From NCBI GenBank assembly GCA_964470525.1, contig CAYYDE010000006.1, forward strand, positions 1 to 64,000: 64,000 nt of DNA, written 5' to 3'. Positions 31,661-43,692 of this stretch are shown here, one piece after another. Origin of the DNA: CAYYDE01 sp964470525. GTDB taxonomy: Bacteria > Patescibacteriota > Gracilibacteria > BD1-5 > UBA6164. The notes below the pieces were generated by a model. It was not told where the DNA came from and did no database searches. It saw nothing but the letters and a program-made list of their open reading frames with translations. The translations under genes and the position numbers were made by a program. Every line of letters starts with the position of its first letter. The stretch's first letter is position 1.

Positions 31661-34600
31661 ATGAGAAAAATAATTTGATTTTTTACTCTTGTAGTGTTTG
31701 TGTGTTCACAATTTTTATGAGTAGTATCAGTTTGGGCAAATGCAAATATATCTATTGAAGAATTTGTTCTTAGAGTAAATAATTGAGCGAATACTCAAGG
31801 GATTGCATATGCTAAACCATGAGATGTAATGAGAATTATGATAGGATGACCAAACAATGGAGGAACGATTTCAGATGTATCTTTAGAATACACATTTTCT
31901 CATTTTCAGTTTGCGTATGAACAACCAGAAACCATAGATACATATAAAAATGGTGAAATGATCTATCAAAATGTATCATTATCTGAGTTTCATCCACCAT
32001 CAGATAATATTCTTCCAGTTGCTTCATCTGTGGAAACATGAGATTATCTTTCAGCATATGATTTACGTTTAAAAATCGATCAAAATACTAAACATCCACT
32101 TTGGTCAATAGGGGCAAATTTTCGTACTTCCTGATGATATGTTTGAACAAAAATAACAAGAGATATATATGTAGATGTTCGTCCACATATTATTGATTAT
32201 TTTTTTCAAAGATCTGATTTCACACCAACAACTCAAGTACAATGATCTGATGCTGAAAGTTTTTACCTTGCAATGAAGATTAAGGATTTTAATGGATGTC
32301 AAAATATAAGTGATGGAAGTGTTTCTGCAAATTTATCTGTAATTTGATGAAGTACACAAACTCCACTTTCTTTTATTTCATGTGAATGAGATGGTGTGAC
32401 AGCTTTATTCCGTACTCCTGAACTTACAGTAGATGTTGTTGGAAATTATGATTTTTCACCAAATATGTTTCATATAGTTGATGCTGATGGAAATAGTTTT
32501 TTGCTCAATGATCCAGATACTCCATTTGATGATATTGATAAAAAAACATCTTTCACATTAGGTGTGACTGTTGCTGATGCTCCTGTGGTTGAAATTTTAA
32601 ATGTAGATCATCTGTTTGTATGAGGCCCAGAAAAGCAAAACTCAATGTTTCAAGTGTCAGCAAATCAGAGTTGAGAATATAAAGTAATTGTTGGACTTGA
32701 TGGAGCATGTGAAACTGGGACTTTGGTGTCTGATTGGACATCAGTATTATCTTGAACTCCTTTTACTTTTTGAGTTTCATCTTCTTTATTAAATGAGGGA
32801 ACAAATAGTATAAGTATTTGTGTGAAAAATAGCTGAGGAAATATTTGAGGAACAAATACGATTCTTACAAAAGATATCACTTCACCAACTCTCTCAAATT
32901 TTGTTATATCTCCTGCAAGTGTTGTATTGAATGATCCAAATATCCAATTCATTTGTAGTGAAGAAGGTGAATTTGATGTGTATTTAGGAGGGACTGGAAT
33001 TTGAGATGGAACTTTTGTATCTTCATGAACGCTTGTTGCAAATCAACAAACTTCTATTTTTCTTACCAATCAATTATTATCTTTATGAATAAATCAGTGA
33101 TATGTAAGATGTATAGATAACGCAAGTAATTCTGTTTCACAATCTTTTAACGTAAATAAAGTTCCTCCAACTCCTGATATGTCATGAATTATAACTCTGA
33201 TAGATGCTGATTTTGATTATGAAGGAATTGATGGAAGAGATTTTTCTCTTCAATGGGATAATTCTGTAGCTGTTTGATATGAAAATTTCGAATCATATCG
33301 TATGTATATTCTTCCAAGTTTAACTCCATTTCAAACAAATCATACACATTCTGCTCTTGTTGCTGATGCTTCTTTACAAAATTATACATTTTTAAATAGT
33401 GTAAATACAGATTCATTGTGAAATCCACTTATTTCTTGAGAAAATTATAAAGTTTGTATGGCAATTATGTGAAGAACATGATTGTTATGATGATCAATAT
33501 GTTCATCTGGAGTGACTATTATTTGAGATGAAATTTATAATCCGAATATCCTTTCTGCTCGTTTTATTGCTGATACACTTCTTGAAATTACTACAGATGT
33601 GACACTTGATACAGATATCCAAAATCATTCTGGATCATTGATTTCATTTCAATATTCTGGACAAACAATTGTACCTACATGAGTTGCTGAAATAAATGGA
33701 AAGAAAATTATTTTACAAATACCTTCTCTCTCAAATTTGGCAGCAACAGGATCTCATCTTGTTGTTCATTCATGATCTATACGTGCTGGAATTTGATGAT
33801 TCAATCATTATTTTGTTTCATGATTCAATATTTCTGATGCACAAAATCCAACAGTAACAAATTTTATTATTTGAACTTCATCAGTATTTTCAAATTATTA
33901 TTCTGGAAGTATCAATGTTTCTTATTCATTGTGAGAAACTCTAAAATCAGCAGGTGTGACAAAAATTATTTTTGAGAGAACAGGAGGAAATTCTGGAGAG
34001 AATAAAATTTTTCATGTTGCAAATTTAAATGATCTTACACCTTGAAATCATACAATTTCGATAGATTTAGCGTCTTTATGACTTTCAAGTGGAACATTTT
34101 ATACTTTAGTGTTTGAGGGACAAGATTGAGCATCAAATTATGTTTCTCTTCGTGGTCCTCAATTGAAATATGATGCAGTTTGACCAAATAAGGTAAATAT
34201 TGTACCTCAAGCAAATACATCAAATGCTTCACCTGTTTTGTCTTGGAATCAAACAGGAGATAATTCAGGAAACGGATCATGAGTAGATACATATACTTTG
34301 ACTCTTTTTTCAGGAGCTGTATGTGCAAATACACCTGTTCAAACACATACTACATCACAATTAAGTGTTGGAGTTTGAACTTTAAGTAATGGTGTGTATA
34401 GTTTTAGGGTTGTTGCAACGGATAAACTTGGAAATATAGGAATTGTTTCAGATTGTGATGATTTTATTGTTGATGTGAATATTCCAACCATTTCAAATCT
34501 TCAAATAACTGATGTGCTTTCAGGAAAACAAATTTTCACAAAAAGTACTCATCAAGTCAATGTAATAGCCAATCTTACAAATACAAATTCTGGTAAAATT

Positions 34601-37600
34601 ATTGCAGATCTCAGTAGATTAACAGGAAATAATACACATACTTGAGTGATATGTTCAACTCCTGTGTCATGAGTTTCTTGTTTGTATAATAGTGGGATTG
34701 TCACATATACATTTGATGTTTGATTTTGATGAAGTGTATCACAATGAAGTCGTCAAATACATCTTTTTGTAACAACACCAACTGATGTAACAACTGTACA
34801 AGAAAATACTACAATTATTGTTGATGATATTGCTCCAACAATGGGAAATATTATTTCTCCATCTGCTTGAGTATATGGAGGAAATGTTTTGAATGTTCAG
34901 TATAATGGGATTTCTGATACTCATCTTTCGCATTTGAGATTTGAATATTCAAATAATGCAGGAACAAGTTGGAATTTGATACAAACAGGAAGTAATATAG
35001 GAAATTTTGACTGGAATATAAGTGCACTTTCAACAGGAAATCAATATCAATTGAGAATTGTTGCTTTGGATGGAGCATGAAATGTGTCTCATACTTTTTC
35101 TCCAGTATTTAGTATAGATAAAATGGCTCCAGAGATTGCACCAGTTATTTTTTCAGCACCTATTTTTGAGCAAGTTATAGCAGGGTGAAAAACATTTCCA
35201 ATTATATGGAATGCTCTTGGTATTAGTGATGCTTGAGGACTTGCTGCTCAGCCAATTTCACTGTATTACTCTACAAATAATGAACAAACATGGTTACCTA
35301 TTATTCAAAATACAACCAATAGTGGAACATATTTATGGAGTGTTCCATCTACAAACCTTGAAAATGTGTCTTTGAAAATGGAAGTGAGGGATAATGTTGG
35401 AAATGTGAGTGAACAAAAAGTTTGATCTTTAAAAATAGATAGTATTGTCCCAACATTGACTCTGGGGATAGGAACTCCACCACAAGCATCTTTTATTAAT
35501 GCGAAAGGATTTGAGTTTTTTGGATCAGCTCAAGATACACATCTTCATACAGTATGATATTTTTTCAAAAGAAAAGTAGATAATACCTATTGGAATGGAA
35601 ATAATTTCGTAACTTGATCGTATCTGAATATTTTAGATACTTGAATTTCCTCACCTTCATATCATTTTTCACAATTGATCTGAAGTGGTGTAATCCAACA
35701 TGGAGAAACATATGAATTTATAGTACAAGCAATCGATAAAGCTGGAAATATAAATGTATCTCCGACAAGAGAATATATATGAGATCTTGTGAATCCAGAA
35801 GTTACAACTTTTGTGCAGCCTTGAACATATTTTTCACAAAATTTTGAAATTCTCTGAACCGCAAGTGATTGAGATTCAGGTATTTCTTCTGTTAAAATTA
35901 CCATTGTGAAGGATGGACAATATTGGAATGGAAATCAGTATGTGCCAGAAGAACATCTTTTATCAGTAATTACAAATGATAATTATGCACATTGGTGATA
36001 TAATTTTGCTTCACCAATTTCTGATAATCATCAAGATGAATACGAAATATGAATATATGCATATGATAAAAGTTATACTGTGAATAATATGACACATATT
36101 TCTACTTCTCTCATAAAAGATATTGAGGCTCCACAAATAGCATCCGATGTATTTGCTTTTGATACAGAAAAAATATATGCTGGATGAGATGTAATGATGC
36201 TTACTTGGAATCAAGAAAGTATTATTGACACACATGCATGACTTTGAGATAATCCAATTCAATTAGATTATTTTGATGGAATTCAATGGCATATTATTGC
36301 ACAAAATCTTGCAAATAGTGGAGAATATCATTTTACACTCCCTCTGATAGATACTCCTCATATGAGAATAAGAATTTCTGCAGAAGATCGTGTCTGAAAT
36401 AAAAATTCTCTCATTTCTTCGGCTTTTGTGATTGATTCAACTCCACCAGTTATTTTGAGTATTGAAACAATGGATAGAGATGCAAATTGACAAATCGATG
36501 CAATTTTAGTTGAAATGTCAGAACCAATTTTAGATAGTTCTATACAATTGATAGATTTTTCTCTTTCATGAATTTGAGTACCAACGGGAATAGAAACTTG
36601 AAATATAGCAAATGATTCACGATTTATTTTAACATTTGCTAATATAGGAGATACTTCAACACGACCAACACTTAGTTATACGCAATGAAATCTACAAGAT
36701 CTTGCAGGAAGAAAAATGGAAAGTATTATAAATCAACCAAGTATTGATAAGGCTACACCAAGAATTCTTGAAATTTCTGCATATGATAGAAATAAAAATG
36801 GGAAACTTGATGTGATAGTACTCGAAATTTCAGAAGCATTAGAAATTACTTCTGTACTCAATGGAATGACTCTTCATGATCCATTTTTATGAATGTGATT
36901 ATTAGGTGTTACGATTGATGGAACAAAGATAGAAATTTCTTTGAATGAATCTTCTTGATTTAATACAACAACACAAAATTTGGCTTTGAGTTATAATGGT
37001 GGTTTTTATCAAGATCTTGCAGGAAATTCTCTTTGAGGATTTATTCAATCTCAAATTATTGATAAAGCATGACCTATTCTTGTAGGTGTTCACAGTCTTG
37101 ATGGAAATCAAAATGGAAAATTTGATACCGTACAACTTCAATTTTCAGAAAATATAATTTGAGTGAATTATACTGATTTTATGATATCGAATATATTATC
37201 AGATGTTAACTATACATGATCGGGAAGTTCTACTCATAATATGCTTTCTCTTTATATGTCAGAAACAGGACTTGATGTTGATACAGACACTATACCACAT
37301 ATTTCTTATGTATGAAATACGATTCAAGATAATTCTGGGAATGTTCTTGAAGAAATAAATAATTTTATTTGAGAAGATAAAATTCCTCCAAAACTTATAG
37401 GAGCATTTACAAGAGATTTGAACTCAAATGGGGAAATAGATCATATTGAACTTTTGTATTCAGAAGAACTTCAATGAAATACATCTTGAGTGCTTGTGAA
37501 TGTTGGAGGATATAATGTGGAAAATATATTTGTACAGTCAAATAGATTGTTGGTAGAAGTTCAAGAAAAGATCATGTTTGATACACAAGAAACTCCACAT

Positions 37601-39139
37601 GTTTTTTTAATGAATAATACTACTATTTCAGATCAGTCTTGAAATATAGTACCTTCTATGTCAATTGCATGATGAACTCAAGATGGAGTTGGACCGGTGA
37701 TTATTGGTGCGAGATATGATCAATCAGCTTCAAAAGTATATCTTACTTTTTCAGAAGCTATTCAAGAATCTGATTTTCTATCATGAAATTTTGAGTTGGA
37801 AAATGCAGGGAATTATAGTATTGCAAGTGTAAATTTTTCTGAAAAATCAATTACATTGCAAAATGAAGAAATTCAATACCCTGATTCTTGAATTTCATTT
37901 CTTGCATGACAAGTGAGAGATATATTTTGAAATGTTCAAACTCAAAATATTTTTACTTCTCTCACAGCTCCAATCATTATAAGTGAAGTATTACGTTCAC
38001 AAGATGCAGGAAATAATTATGTTGAATTGCAAAATATGTCGGAAGCTTCTGTGAATATTTCATGATATCAAGTTGCATGAGTCAATATTCCAAATGACAC
38101 TATATTATCTGCAGGATGAATATATTTGATAGCATCTTCTTCACATGTAACTTCTATTTTAGATATTGTTCCAGATTTTGTATCTTGAGATCTTGATTTG
38201 AATCAAAATGAAATTGTTCTTACGAATGGAATTATAACTATTGATAGAGCAAATATGCTCAACTCTTTTCTGGATGATATTTTACCAGCTTCAATGGAAA
38301 GAAAATTTCCAGTAACACCATGAAATGTATTGTCAAGTTGGTATAGAGCTGTTGTGTCTGTTGGGTTTGATACTTCAGTTGCTTTATGAACTCCTGGAAG
38401 TCAAAATGTACAAGATAGTATTGCACCAGAACTTCTTCATTCATCAGTTGTTCATAATCAAATTTTACCATATGGAACATTTGATATGTCATATGAATAT
38501 GAAGATGATGTTGATGGAGTATGAGTAGATTCATCAAGTATTTCTTTAGATATAGTTCGATATGAATGAGGAAATTGGTGACCAAATGTAAGTACAACAT
38601 ATATATCTTGAACTCCTTCTATTTCACAAACACAATCAATTTTTCATATAGTATGATTGCCGTATTGAAAATATAAAGCAATATTTGAATTACAAGATTT
38701 TGCTGGAAATGTTCTCAGAGAAGAAATGATTTTTCTGGTAGATGCTTTTCAGGTAGAAATCAGTAATTCTGAAGTAGATTTTTGAGATGTTCAACCAAAT
38801 GCATTCATTCTTGGGGATGAAGTTACCGTAACCATTAAAACAGTAGGAACTCCATTTCATATTCGTTCAATTGCTGAAGATTTAATTTTATGAAGTTATA
38901 GTGTTTCTCAATTTGATGGAACATTTGGATGGTGAGGATATATCGATCGTTTAGATTCTGGATATGGAGCGTTTGAATCATTTCATAATCAAGAATTTTT
39001 ACATACTTGAACTGTTTCATGAAATGGGGAACTCTATGAATATGTGTATAAATTTCATTATGCACTTCATACTTCATGACTGGAAGTTGCTGGAGAATAC
39101 AATGCAAATCATACATTTGTTGTAGAGGCTCAATATTAA
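31661..39139 (+). CDS. Giant multidomain surface protein, 2492 aa
   Basis: Signal peptide GFFTLVVFVCSQFLGVVSVWA, then a chain of Ig-like/Big-like beta domains to about 1590. From about 1600 comes a family of ~105-residue repeats, each opening with a DxDxNGxxD calcium-type loop: DRDANGQIDAI (about 1604), DRNKNGKLDVI (1709), DGNQNGKFDTV (1813), DLNSNGEIDHI (1918). Each loop leads into a SwmB-like strand (LEISEAL, LQFSENI, LLYSEEL). A lamin-tail-like domain follows at about 2105-2165 (IISEVLRSQDAGNNYVELQN). No transmembrane or LPXTG-like tail is visible, so the mode of attachment is unknown. More than 150 TGA codons are read as Gly. Adhesion to a host or prey cell is a guess from size and domains. 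I spot-checked the frame but did not verify every codon. Confidence 0.8.
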
Positions 39140-39167
39140 AAAAAATTTTACTTTTCTGAAAAATCAG

Positions 39168-39214
39168 TATAATACAATTGAAAAGACGAGGGTTTGGTAA
39201 CAAATTCTCGTCTT
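39168..39214 (+). promoter_or_regulatory. nusA -10 and 5' leader hairpin
   Basis: TATAAT at 39168-39173 with a weak -35 (TTTTAC, 16-base spacer). The transcript would start near 39180. A hairpin at 39183-39214 has a 14-pair stem (two G-U pairs) closed by a GTAA tetraloop of the GNRA type, so the mRNA begins almost directly with it. No T-run follows. Confidence 0.6.
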
Positions 39215-39240
39215 CATTTATAAATGATTATTATAAAAAT

Positions 39241-40305
39241 ATGTTAGATATAAAAAAAATTGAGGCAGCTATTACTCAAATTGCTGCAGAGAAAAAAATT
39301 CCAAAAGAAAAACTTATTGAGATTATTGAAGCAGCCATCAAAACTGCTTATAAAAAAGATTATGGTGCAAAAGATGAAAATGTAAATGTTCATCTTGATT
39401 TAGAGTGAGGAAATATTGAAATTAGTATTGAAAAAGTTGTGGTGAAAGAAGTAACAAACTCTGCTCTTGAAATTTCATTTGAAGAGTTAGGAGATGATGC
39501 TGTAAATTTTGAAGAAGGAGAAACAGTAGAATTTGATGTGACTGATGAAGTAATGTCGTCAGAATTTTGAGAATCTTTTTGAAGAATTGCCTCACAAGCT
39601 GCGAGACAAGTAATTATTCAAAAAATAGGGGATACTGAGAAAGAAAAGATTTATGAACTTTTTAAAGATAAACTTTCAGAAGTGTTAAATATGAGAGTTA
39701 TTATGGCTGAAAATGGAAAAATTCTTTTGGATTATAATGGGCATCAAGTTGTACTTCCAAAGTCAGAACAGGTTTCAAGAGATAATTATGCTCCAGATAC
39801 AAAAATGTATATTTATGTTTCAGAAGTGACAAATGATGAAAAAACTGGACCAAGAGTTACTCTTTCTAGAAAAAATAAAGATATCGTACCTGCAATTTTT
39901 GAAATGTATGTACCAGAGTTGAAAGATGGAACAATACAAATTGAAAATGTAGTGAGATATCCAGGAGTAAAAACAAAACTTCTTGTTTCTTCAGCATTTG
40001 AAGAAATTGATCCATCAGGGACACTTATTTGACAAAAATGAATGAGAGTAAAATCTGTTATGGAAGAACTTTCATGAGAAAAAGTAGATATTATTACTTT
40101 GACTGATAATATTGGTGAAGTTATTGCAAAATCTCTTACTCCAGCAGAAGTGTTAAAAGTTGAAGTAAATGAAGAAGAGAAAAGTTCTTTGGTATATATT
40201 CTCCCTTCAGAAAGAGCAAAAGCTATTTGAAAAAATGGAATTAATATCAATCTTGCATCAAATCTCATTGGATATACAATATCTTTGCAAGAAGTAACAG
40301 AATAA
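39241..40305 (+). CDS. nusA: Transcription factor NusA
   Basis: NusA binds RNA polymerase and nascent RNA to control pausing, termination and antitermination. 354 residues: N-terminal domain (IEAAITQIAAEKKIPKEKL...AAIKTAYKKDYGA), S1 domain with VTLSRKNKDIVPAIFEMYVPE, and two KH domains (PGVKTKLLVSS, SGTLIGQKGMRVKSVMEEL, and LPSERAKAIGKNGININLAS). The KH GxxG signature GQKG uses two TGA-Gly. No C-terminal acidic repeats, as usual outside Proteobacteria. The start at 39241 gives MLDIKKIEAAI; an in-frame upstream Met would lie inside the leader hairpin region. Confidence 0.93.
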
Positions 40306-40332
40306 ACCAAAGTTTTCTTTGGTTTTTCTTTT
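40305..40332 (+). terminator. Terminator after nusA
   Basis: AACCAAAG-tttt-CTTTGGTT with following T-run. The stem starts at the last base of the nusA TAA. Confidence 0.8.
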
Positions 40333-40351
40333 AATTTTTAAGAAATATTTT

Positions 40352-40795
40352 ATGAAAGTATTATTTTTAGAGTTTGTACCAAATGTTGGACATGTTTGAG
40401 AAGTAAAAGAAGTGAGTGATAGTTATGCATCAAATTTTTTGATTCCAAAAAAACTTGCAAAAAAATTGACTCCTCAAGAGGAAAAAAAATTACTTCAAGA
40501 TCTCAAAAAACAAGAAGCACAAAGAGTACAATTATTAGAAAATAGACATAAAATTGTTGAGCAGTTAAATGGGAATTCTCTCAAATTTTCTGCAAAAATC
40601 TGAGAAAATTGAAAAATGTTTTGATCTGTTGCTGAAAAAGATATTATTATTCAAGTAAAAAAGAAATTTTGAATAGAATTACAGAAAAAACATATTGTTA
40701 TGTATGATGGTCATATAAAAAAATTGGGAGAACATATTGTATATATTAAACTCTCAGATGATAGTATGGCAAAAATAATCGTAATTGTAGAGTAA
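40352..40795 (+). CDS. rplI: 50S ribosomal protein bL9
   Basis: 147 residues. The N-terminal rRNA-binding domain shows the bL9 signature: VGHVGEVKEVSDSYASNFLI, then PKKLAKKLT. A long connecting helix (about 38-75) leads to the C-terminal domain (FGSVAEKDIIIQVKKKFGIE). bL9 sits at the base of the L1 stalk and affects frame maintenance. Its TAA stop overlaps the ATG of ruvX by one base. Confidence 0.93.
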
Positions 40796-41196
40796 TGAAT
40801 TATTTAGGAATTGATTTGTGAGATAAGGTATGCGGAATTGCGTATACTGTAGAATGAGTTGTTTTTGCATGAAATGCTATTGTGAGAACTGCATTGGTAT
40901 GAAATTTACATCATCTCATTCAAGAAAAAAATATTCATACTATTGTTGTAGGTCTTCCATATGATTTATATGGAATTGATACGAGACAACTTGAAAAAAC
41001 AAAAAAATTTATTTCAAAACTGAGAAGTATTTTTCCAAATATTTTGATTGAAGAAGAGGATGAAAGATTTACCACTTTTGAGGCATATAATATTTTAGAA
41101 TGATCTGTGAAATCTTCTCTTCATAAAGAGAAAAAAGATTCCCTTTCAGCTTTACTTATTTTGGAAAGTTATTTGTATCGTAAAAATTGAGAATAA
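40795..41196 (+). CDS. ruvX: YqgF/RuvX-family nuclease
   Basis: 133-residue RNase H-fold protein: MNYLGIDLGDKVCGIAYTVE with the first catalytic Asp (its LGDKVCG Gly is TGA), IHTIVVGLPYDLYGIDT, EEDERFTTFEAYNIL with the second acidic site, and EKKDSLSALLILESYL with the last Asp. YqgF is needed for 5' processing of pre-16S rRNA and has been called a Holliday junction resolvase homologue. It is translationally coupled to rplI (TAATG overlap). Confidence 0.9.
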
Positions 41197-41198
41197 AA

Positions 41199-41256
41199 AT
41201 AATTTTCATAAAAAAAGAACCTCTCTAGAGAGGTTCTTTTTTTATGAAAATTATTC
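41199..41256. terminator. 58-base perfect palindromic bidirectional terminator
   Basis: The arms are 29 bases each with no mismatch and no loop; the inner part is AGAACCTCTCT-AGAGAGGTTCT, flanked by A7 and T7 runs. It separates converging ruvX and the minus lipoprotein gene, whose stop codon is inside the palindrome. Confidence 0.9.
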
Positions 41257-41517
41257 AGCAGTTGTTTCAACAATTACTTCACTTTCTTCACTTGTTACTA
41301 CGTCAGAATCGATAACGAATTCAGTCATTTCTTCTTCACTTACAACTGGAGTATCAACTACTTCAGTTTCATCAATAAAGTCAATAACGATGTTGTCATC
41401 AGTATCAATTTGAACATTAGCATCATCAGGGATAGTAACTTCAACTTCTTCAGTTGTTCCACAAGAAGCAAGAGAAACGATTGCTAACAACGCAATAAGA
41501 GATAATAATTTTTTCAT
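41251..41517 (-). CDS. Small acidic lipoprotein, 88 aa
   Basis: A signal peptide with lipobox (LLSLIALLAIVSLASC, Cys 19) precedes a very acidic, low-complexity chain of Glu, Asp, Val and Thr (IPDDANVQIDTDDNIVIDFI and others) with almost no basic residues. No TGA codons at all, so no glycine except one GGA/GGT. It could bind cations or act as a flexible surface coat. No family recognised. The start has no Shine-Dalgarno. Confidence 0.75.
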   Translation of the reverse strand: MKKLLSLIALLAIVSLASCGTTEEVEVTIPDDANVQIDTDDNIVIDFIDETEVVDTPVVSEEEMTEFVIDSDVVTSEESEVIVETTAE

Positions 41518-41693
41518 TTTTCAATTAAATTATGAATTAAAATATAATAATAATTGGCACGTTGATTATAAGAAAAATAGAATATACGCAATATCTTTTA
41601 TATTGACAAAATATAGTTATGTTTTCCTATATATTTATACTGTAAGGAAATATAATATTTTTTAACAAGTTTTTTACATTTTTGAAAAAAAAG

Positions 41694-41721
41694 TTGAATT
41701 TTTTCAAAAAAAACTTATAAA
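41694..41721 (+). promoter_or_regulatory. Promoter for 41754 gene
   Basis: TTGAAT (41694-41699), a 16-base spacer and TATAAA (41716-41721). Its position places transcription start near 41728, after the first in-frame ATG (41721), which supports the second ATG (41754) as the real start. Confidence 0.6.
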
Positions 41722-41753
41722 TGAAGGCAGAAATACTTTTTAACTGTTTTTGT

Positions 41754-43214
41754 ATGTATTCAAGAAGAAATAAGAAAATCACAAAGTCTTTGAAAGACTA
41801 TCTTGTTCCAGTGATAGGATGATTTATATTGTTATTTATTGTTTATAATATAGTATCTTCTGGAGGAGATGAAAAAACTCCAACCACACAACAAACTCCA
41901 ATTATTGTTGATGTTGATACTCAAACTACGCAAGCATATGTTGAATATAGTGGTGGAAAAAAGACTCAAATAGAAACAACTTGAGTTTCACTCTATCCTT
42001 GAGAAAAAGTGAGTCTTTCAACTACATGAAATGCAAAATTGAATTTGAAAGAAGGAGAATCATTACATTTAAATAAATTAGGAAATGTATTGTATGTTTG
42101 AGAAAATAAATTCACATTATATGCATCAGATCTTTTTGTAAATGTTTCTACACCAACTCAATTTGATTTACGTTATATGCAAGTAAATACAACATGAGCA
42201 AATCAAGTTTTTAATCTGAATCAAACAGATGTATCAAGTTCTATTTATGTACTTGATGGAAGTGTACAAGTAAAAAATACTGCATGAGTATCTGTAATGG
42301 TTGGAAAAGGAGAGAGATTGAGTATTATTAGAAATGAAGCTGGAAGTAAAGATATTGATTTGAATGCGAGAAAAGAATTGATTGATGAATATGTGAAAAC
42401 AGATGATTGGTTTATTTTAAATAATGGAAATACATTTTTAAGTAGAGTCGATACAAATATTTCAGAAACTGGAACATGAAATGTGCAAGAGCAAGAAGTA
42501 TCTGGATGATTTTGATATGTACAATTTGATCTTTTAGATGAATCAGATGCTGGGAAAGATGTAATTGATATCACATGAGAACTTTTGGATGAAGTAGTAT
42601 ATAAAGTTGAAATAAATGGACAAACAGCAGAAATAAATGTTTCAGATAGAACTTTTGTTTTGAAATCATTGAAACTTACTTCTCGTATCAATGATATTGT
42701 GTATAGAGTATTTGATGAGTCAAATAGATTGCTTGATAAATGAGTTTTGACATTATATTATGCTCAAGCACCTGCTTCTACACCAACTTCTTGACAAAAT
42801 CAATGAGTGGCAACAGTAGAGAATTATTCTCTTGCAGTTTCTCCTCTTTATACTATTGTTGCTCCAAAATCAAATCCATATATTACAACTGAAAATAATG
42901 TAAGATTAGAATGAACTGTTCCAGCAAGGACTGTTGAAAGAATTGTTATCAATGATTTTCAACTCACAAAATTTCCAAGACATGGAACATATTGGTATTA
43001 TTTTGCAAATGCTGAATTTTGAAATTTGAAAGAATGACTTAATATTTATAAAATTCAATATTATGGCGCAGAAAATAAATTATTATATGAAAATACATTT
43101 ACTATCGTAAAAGAAACTCCAAAACCAGTTGTAACACCAACAGTTCCTGTTGTTGATACTCTTCAACCGTTGATTGAAACAATTGAAGAAAATATTTTAA
43201 ATACTGAAGCATAA
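41754..43214 (+). CDS. FecR-like membrane-anchored protein, 486 aa
   Basis: A short basic cytoplasmic tail (MYSRRNKKITKSLKDYLV) and one membrane span (VIGGFILLFIVYNIVSSG). The outer part has a FecR-like beta region: QAYVEYSGGKKTQIETTGVS, LYPGEKVSLSTTGNAKL, IYVLDGSVQVKNTAG, VMVGKGERLSII. FecR domains are ligand-sensing or structural modules. A second beta domain covers about 330-450 and a Pro/Thr/Val-rich end follows (KETPKPVVTPTVPVVDT). It has its own promoter and terminator. Function unknown. Confidence 0.65.
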
Positions 43215-43247
43215 AAAAAGAGAAATCTATAAGATTTCTCTTTTTCT
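43214..43247. terminator. Intrinsic terminator
   Basis: AAAGAGAAATCT/AGATTTCTCTTT stem with T-run, between converging genes. Confidence 0.85.
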
Positions 43248-43252
43248 ATTTT

Positions 43253-43591
43253 TTAACTGGCACTTCCACATCCTCAACTTGAACTACAACTTCCACATCC
43301 TCCTGTTGAACATCATCATTCATCTCATCCTCCAATAATACTAATAAACATTGATTTGAGTTCTTCCACATCAGGAACAATTCCTTCAAAAATCATATCC
43401 TTGAAATCAATAGATTCTTCTTCTATAACAAGAGCTGGTTCTTGAGAAATATTGAGATTCATTTTGAGCTCATCAGAATAATCAATTTCTGCTTTTACAA
43501 AATCAGAGAGTCATAAATCTTCAATACAAAAATTTACTCTTTGCAAGAGTTCAGTACTTTGATCATCTCATCCATAAATTTTAATTTGCAT
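43253..43591 (-). CDS. Thioredoxin_3-like protein with Gly/Cys tail, 112 aa
   Basis: The first 90 residues follow the Thioredoxin_3 family plan (MQIKIYG..., ISQEPALVIEEE, FEGIVPDVEELKSM). The usual redox site GxGCxxC just after the first strand is replaced by GGDDQST, with no cysteine. The C-terminal tail (GGCSTGGCGSCSSSGGCGS) has four Cys in Gly/Ser context and three TGA-Gly codons. It may bind metal or an Fe-S cluster through the tail, or the redox site may have moved there. It follows no clear operon; rplY lies 101 bases upstream. Confidence 0.6.
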
Positions 43592-43658
43592 ATACTATTT
43601 TTAGAAAATAAAACTACATATATTATAGTAAAAAATAGAATAATTCCAATTTTTTAGA

Positions 43659-43689
43659 AAAAAATACTTCTCAATGGAGAAGTATTTTA
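43659..43689 (-). terminator. Terminator after rplY
   Basis: AAAATACTTCTC-aatg-GAGAAGTATTTT stem with a T7 run on the minus strand. Confidence 0.85.
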
Positions 43690-43692
43690 GAA

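Noticed and set aside
41721..41753. Upstream in-frame ATG for the FecR-like gene.
   Set aside because: It overlaps the predicted -10 TATAAA, so it would not be in the transcript.
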